Below are positions 53,920-57,616 of a stretch of 57,616 nt of DNA, piece by piece. Origin of the DNA: Chimaeribacter coloradensis. GTDB taxonomy: Bacteria > Pseudomonadota > Gammaproteobacteria > Enterobacterales > Enterobacteriaceae. The stretch is from the NCBI RefSeq assembly GCF_002858715.1, contig NZ_PJZH01000023.1, positions 1-57,616 on the forward strand, read 5' to 3'. The notes beneath the pieces were generated by a model. It searched no databases, had not been told where the DNA came from, and saw only the letters and a program-made list of their open reading frames with translations. Position 1 is the stretch's first letter; each line of letters opens with the position of its first letter. Position numbers and translations under genes: made by a program.

Positions 53920-53954
53920 GGGCATCCCGGATAGATGCCCTTTATTTTTTATTT
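53920..53954 (+). terminator. Terminator between the zinc-ribbon gene and yliI
   Basis: GGGCATC-CCGGATA-GATGCCC followed by TTTATTTTTTATTT on the plus strand. The yliI stop codon (minus strand) lies inside the T-tract, so the same hairpin may serve both convergent units. Confidence 0.8.
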
Positions 53955-55079
53955 CTCACCGACCCGTAACAATTTCCCGTTCTCTGCATCGGTTAACAGA
54001 TAGAGATAACCGTCCGGCCCCAGGCGTACCTCACGGATACGCTCTTTGCGGCTGCTTAACAGCCGCTCCTCGCTGACAACCCGGTCACCCTCCAGCGTCA
54101 GCCGGATCAGCTCCTCCTGCGCCAGCGCGCCGACGAACAACGAGTGCTGCCAGGCGGGGAAGCGATCGGCGTTATAGAAGGCCATGCCGCTCACGCCCGG
54201 GGATTTCTTCCAGGCAAACAGCGGCGGCTCGGTGCCGGGGGCGGTTTCCCCTTTTGCCTCCGGGATGGCCAGGCCGGAGTAGTTGATGCCGTGGGTCGCC
54301 AGCGGCCAGCCGTAATTTTTACCCGCCTGCGGGATATTCACCTCATCGCCGCCGCGCGGCCCGTGCTCCGTCTCCCACATCACGCCGCTCCAGGGGTTGA
54401 GCGCCAGCGACTGCGGGTTGCGGTGGCCGTATGACCAGATCTCCGGCCGGGCATCGCTGCGTGTGACAAAGGGGTTATCGGCCACCGGCTGCCCTTCCGG
54501 CGTCAGGCGCACGATTTTCCCCTGCAGCAGCGACAGCTTCTGGGCGGTCGGCCGCTGGTTGTTCTCGCCCAGCGTCATAAACAGGTTGCCCTGGCGGTCA
54601 AACGCCAGTTTGCCGCCGAAGTGGTTGCCGGTGGAGAGCTTGGGCTGCTGCTGGAAAATGCGCTTAAAGCCGGTGAGCTGGGTAAAGTCCGCGGAGAGCT
54701 GCCCATACCCCAGCGCGGTGCCGGCTTTTTCCACCTCGTCACCGCTGCCCTGTTCCGCATAGCTCAGGTAAACCCGGCGGCTCTGGGCGAAATCGGGCGC
54801 GGGCAGCACTTCCAGCAAGCCACCCTGCCCCTGCGCCCAGACCTGCGGCACACCGCTAATCGGGGCGGAGAGGCCTTTGCCCGGCTGCCAGCGGCGCAAC
54901 TGGCCGCCGCGTTCGGTAATCAGTGCCCCCTGGTTATCCGGCAGGAAGGCCAGTGACCAGGGGTGATCCAGCCCCTCCTGCAACACCGTGACCACCGGTT
55001 CAGCGGCAAGGGCGGGTAAAGCGGCCACATTCAGCAAACAACAACTCATCAACAAAGCAGAAACACGCGGCAACGGCAT
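53949..55079 (-). CDS. yliI: PQQ-dependent aldose sugar dehydrogenase YliI (Asd)
   Basis: A 376-residue periplasmic beta-propeller enzyme that oxidises aldoses using PQQ. The signal peptide covers about 1-25 (ending LPALA|AEP). Propeller motifs include DHPWSLAFLPDNQGALITERGG, LSTGNHFGGKLAFD, GHRNPQSLALNP and EHGPRGGDEVNIPQAGKNYGWP. It matches E. coli YliI (371). It is the E. coli gene that lies near dacC, in keeping with the conserved order of this segment. Confidence 0.92.
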   Translation of the reverse strand: MPLPRVSALLMSCCLLNVAALPALAAEPVVTVLQEGLDHPWSLAFLPDNQGALITERGGQLRRWQPGKGLSAPISGVPQVWAQGQGGLLEVLPAPDFAQSRRVYLSYAEQGSGDEVEKAGTALGYGQLSADFTQLTGFKRIFQQQPKLSTGNHFGGKLAFDRQGNLFMTLGENNQRPTAQKLSLLQGKIVRLTPEGQPVADNPFVTRSDARPEIWSYGHRNPQSLALNPWSGVMWETEHGPRGGDEVNIPQAGKNYGWPLATHGINYSGLAIPEAKGETAPGTEPPLFAWKKSPGVSGMAFYNADRFPAWQHSLFVGALAQEELIRLTLEGDRVVSEERLLSSRKERIREVRLGPDGYLYLLTDAENGKLLRVGEK

Positions 55080-55339
55080 CGGGGTATCTCCATGTTAAGG
55101 TGTGTGTTAAGGGTAGATGATGGGGCTTGCTGCCACCGCCTGCGGCGGGTGACTTTACGTTTGCTGACATTCCCGGTAGGGTGCGCCATTCAGAACGCCG
55201 CAACCCACAAATTCAGGCTACGCTGTAATCAACTTGTTGCGGTGCTGTACAGGTAACGTGCAGAATCCTTTTTTTTACACCTTTTTTACGGCGCGACAGG
55301 TATCCTTTCCTGCGAAAAGTCAGACAGATGAGAGAGTAA

Positions 55340-56806
55340 ATGGTCAACACATCACAGGCGAAGGTCATCATTCATTTATGCAGTTACCTGATTGTCCTTT
55401 ACGGGCTGACGCTGGCCATACCGCTGATGTTTGCGCTCTACTTCCGCGAGCGCGCCGAGATTTTTGCCTTTTTATACACCCTGATGATCTGCCTCGGCAC
55501 CGGGCTTATCGGTTCGTTTCTCACCCGGAAAAGCCCGCGGCATAACCTCGACCGTAAAAACGGCTTTTTGCTGATCCTGCTGTTGTGGGTGATTTTTTCG
55601 CTGGTCAGCGGCCTGCCGCTGCTGCTGAATGAGGATATGCACATCCGGCTGGTGGATGCGGTGTTTGAGGGGGTGTCGGGCATCACCACCACCGGCGGGT
55701 CGGTGCTGAGCAACATCGACGCCCTGCCGCGCTCGATCCACTATTTCCGGGCGCAGCTTAACTTTGTCGGCGGGTTGGGGGTCATCATCCTGGCGATCGC
55801 CATTCTGCCGCTGCTGGGCGTGGGCGGGCTGAAGATGTACCAGTCGGAGATGCCCGGCCCGATGAAAGAGGAGCGCGTGACGCCGCGGCTGGCGGACGGC
55901 GCGAAGAACCTCTGGTTCGTCTACCTGATGCTGGGGGTGCTCTGTACCCTGGCCTACCGGGTGGCGGGGCTGACCTGGTTTGACGCGTTGTGCCACGGCA
56001 TCGCCACGGTGTCGCTGGGCGGCTACTCCACGCGCGGTGACAGCCTGGGGTATTACAATAACGACGCGGTGGAAGTGGTCGCGGGGGTGTTTTCACTGCT
56101 GTCGGCGGTGAGTTTTACCCTCTATTTCTTTGCGCTGAAGAAGCGCAGCGTGATGGTGATTCTGCGTAACCCGGAGTTCCGTTTCTTTATCGGCCTGGCG
56201 GCGGTGGTGATCGGTATTACCTGTTTTGAGTTGTACCGGGTTAACCACTTCACGCTGCGCGAGTCGCTGGTGCACGGCTTCTTTATGGCCTCGTCGGTGA
56301 TGACGGACAACGGCCTCGCCCCCAGCGACTACGGCAGCTGGCCGCAGCATGTGATTATGCTGCTGATGCTCTCCAGTTTCTTCGGCGGCTGTATCGGCTC
56401 GACCTGCGGCGGCATCAAGATTTTCCGTATTTACGTGCTGTACCAGCAGTGTAAGGGGGAGATTCACCAGATCCTGCGGCCGAACCAGATCAAGACCATC
56501 AAGATGGGCACCAGCCCGATTGACGACCGGATTGTGAAGTCGATCTGGGGGTTCTTTATTCTCTATATTTTCTTCACGGTGGTGCTGACCTGGATCCTGA
56601 ACAGCATGGGGTATGACATGCTGACGGCGTTCGCTACCGTGGCCGCCTGTATCAACAATATGGGGCTGGGCTACGGTGCCACCGCCACCGGTTTCGGCAC
56701 GCTGAATGACGGCGCCAAGTGGCTGATGTGCCTGGCAATGCTGCTGGGGCGTCTGGAGATTTTCCCGGTTATTGTGTTGTTTTCGCGGAATTTTTGGCGG
56801 TACTAG
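55340..56806 (+). CDS. trkG: TrkG/TrkH-family potassium uptake protein, TrkG type
   Basis: A 488-residue K+-translocating subunit that works with TrkA. Four P-loop filters are visible: GITTTGGSV, ATVSLGGYST, VMTDNGLAPS and NNMGLGYGATA. The third and fourth (TDNGL, NNMGLG) differ from E. coli TrkH (TTAGF, NNLGPG) and agree with TrkG, which in E. coli sits in the Rac prophage. The C terminus LGRLEIFPVIVLFSRNFWRY is typical. It stands alone, divergent from yliI. The TrkG assignment rests on remembered sequences. Confidence 0.82.
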   Translation: MVNTSQAKVIIHLCSYLIVLYGLTLAIPLMFALYFRERAEIFAFLYTLMICLGTGLIGSFLTRKSPRHNLDRKNGFLLILLLWVIFSLVSGLPLLLNEDMHIRLVDAVFEGVSGITTTGGSVLSNIDALPRSIHYFRAQLNFVGGLGVIILAIAILPLLGVGGLKMYQSEMPGPMKEERVTPRLADGAKNLWFVYLMLGVLCTLAYRVAGLTWFDALCHGIATVSLGGYSTRGDSLGYYNNDAVEVVAGVFSLLSAVSFTLYFFALKKRSVMVILRNPEFRFFIGLAAVVIGITCFELYRVNHFTLRESLVHGFFMASSVMTDNGLAPSDYGSWPQHVIMLLMLSSFFGGCIGSTCGGIKIFRIYVLYQQCKGEIHQILRPNQIKTIKMGTSPIDDRIVKSIWGFFILYIFFTVVLTWILNSMGYDMLTAFATVAACINNMGLGYGATATGFGTLNDGAKWLMCLAMLLGRLEIFPVIVLFSRNFWRY

Positions 56807-57059
56807 TTGGCGGCGTGGGCAGACGCCGCGGCTGCCCTTAGTGTTAGTACGCGGTACGGCTTTTAAGGGGTTTGTGGCATATTTCGGTTGTTTATGTGTG
56901 GTTATGCAACTGGGGTTAAATGGGGATCGAGGGTTGTTGCGTTGGCATACGCCCGCACGCTTTCTGCGGCCCCGCTGCCGCCACCGCGCAAGGGGCGCGT
57001 AGGCGCGCGCCCCTTGCATCCCCGCGCCCTGGTGTCCCGGCAGAATTATTGCCCGCTCC
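56807..57059. other. Non-coding region after trkG with a strong hairpin
   Basis: No gene is supported. A perfect 12-bp stem GCAAGGGGCGCG/CGCGCCCCTTGC (56988-57017, 6-nt loop) lies about 180 bp past trkG and immediately before the dispersed repeat. It may belong to that element. Confidence 0.55.
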
Positions 57060-57235
57060 GCGGGTTCCCTCCAGCGTCCTCCGGGCTGTTCGGGCCGGTA
57101 CAGACACGCTCCCAGCGTGGCTGTACCTTTCGCGGACATCCATGTCCGCTCACCCGGCCCTGCGTCCTCGTCGGCAATAATTTAATGCCCCCACCTCCTC
57201 TGCAAACCCGTGAGTATGTAAGGAAAGAGTAGATA
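57060..57235 (+). repeat. Dispersed structured repeat, copy R1 (hairpin module plus core)
   Basis: The same order as copy L1 at 1-180, including a 38-base identical stretch across the first hairpin (57097-57127). The second hairpin (57132-57149) is GCGGACAT/ATGTCCGC: it differs from L1 but stays paired, with two extra base pairs. The core runs to TATGTAAGGAAAGAGTAGAT. Confidence 0.8.
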
Positions 57236-57491
57236 AGACATTTGTCATGACTGTGTGTGCTTTATGTATGCTGATGCATGGGGCTATAAAGTTGGGCAGA
57301 CAGATTTAACCTTCGCGGATTGTGTTCGGCTATTTCCAGACAGATTTTCGGCTTGTAGAAATGGTAAAGCGCTAAAACCCATTGCTGTATAAACCGCATA
57401 GCTGAGTAATCCCACCAAACGACGACAAATCCCCTACCTACAACCCCTTACTGCATAAGTCAGCAGAAGCAAGTAAACCCACAGAACGCCC

Positions 57492-57616
57492 AAAAATCCC
57501 CCACCTACTTTTTCCTTACATGCCCACAGGTTTGCAGAGGTGGTGGGGGCGTAAAAATCATTGCCGAGTGGAGACGCAGGGCCGGGCGAGCACACAGGGA
57601 TGTGTGCGAGAGTCGC
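57492..57616 (-). repeat. Dispersed structured repeat, inverted core copy R2
   Basis: Read on the minus strand, this is CCCTGTGTGCTCGCCCGG, CCCTGCG, CTCGGCAATGATTTTTACGC, CCACCACCTCTGCAAACC, then GGCATGTAAGGAAAAAGTAG. It resembles L2 most closely and shares its CCCTGTGTG leader. It is opposite in direction to R1, 250 bp away; the sequence between them (57236-57491) is A+T-rich with no gene. Confidence 0.75.

Overview
The window is about 60% G+C chromosomal DNA from a motile, peritrichously flagellated member of the Enterobacterales. The backbone genes (tcy/dcyD, fliAZ, fliC, fliDST, fliE, fliFGHIJKLMNOPQR, rlmC-ybjO-potIHGF-ybjN-rimK-grxA-ybjM-ybjL-rybB-ybjG-deoR-dacC-yliI) match E. coli orthologues closely, but their arrangement is not that of E. 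coli or Salmonella. I cannot name the genus from sequence alone.

Layout. 1-446: two copies of a dispersed structured repeat, then the tcyN terminator. 447-6490: leftward cystine uptake and D-cysteine genes (dcyD, tcyJ, tcyL, tcyN), the regulators fliZ and fliA, and a short flagellin fliC with a textbook sigma-28 promoter. 7020-9244: rightward fliDST with its own sigma-28 promoter. 9349-16389: an accessory block inside the flagellar locus. It holds an AraC regulator, a GT-C-like membrane protein, an acyltransferase, a YgdI lipoprotein, the RssB anti-adaptor iraP, an AriR/YmgB-like gene and a run of very small genes. Those include two tandem acidic microprotein genes with duplicated terminators and an overlapping pair encoding a two-helix membrane peptide and a 60-residue protein. 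16682-28295: fliE (left) and fliF to fliR (right), the basal body, export apparatus and switch. 28334-30302: an A+T-richer orphan type VI secretion island read leftwards: Hcp, a DUF2778/Tlde1-type L,D-transpeptidase-fold effector, and two paralogous periplasmic candidate immunity proteins. It sits at the junction of two backbone segments that are far apart in E. coli. 30462-43836: rlmC, ybjO, the putrescine importer potFGHI, ybjN, rimK, grxA, ybjM, ybjL, the small RNA rybB with a sigma-E promoter, a PmrA-box-led PAP2 phosphatase plus ybjG, and deoR. 44290-51997: sdaC, dacC, glpM, a HAD phosphatase, and a LysR/M20 peptidase/MFS catabolic module. 52383-53688: an isolated phage-type Rha/KilAC antirepressor behind a LexA-like box, and a zinc-ribbon protein. 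53949-56806: yliI and a TrkG-type potassium transporter subunit. 56807-57616: non-coding, with two more copies of the dispersed repeat.

How it fits together. FliA (sigma-28) made here should drive fliC and fliD, and possibly the small operon at 16062-16389. FliZ and IraP both act on the RpoS (sigma-S) regulon, in opposite directions, and both are encoded in this flagellar locus. Envelope stress is represented by rybB (sigma-E) and the PmrA-type lipid phosphatase operon. Cell competition is represented by the Hcp/effector/immunity island. Identities rest on recalled protein families and on motifs read in the sequence; no database search was run.
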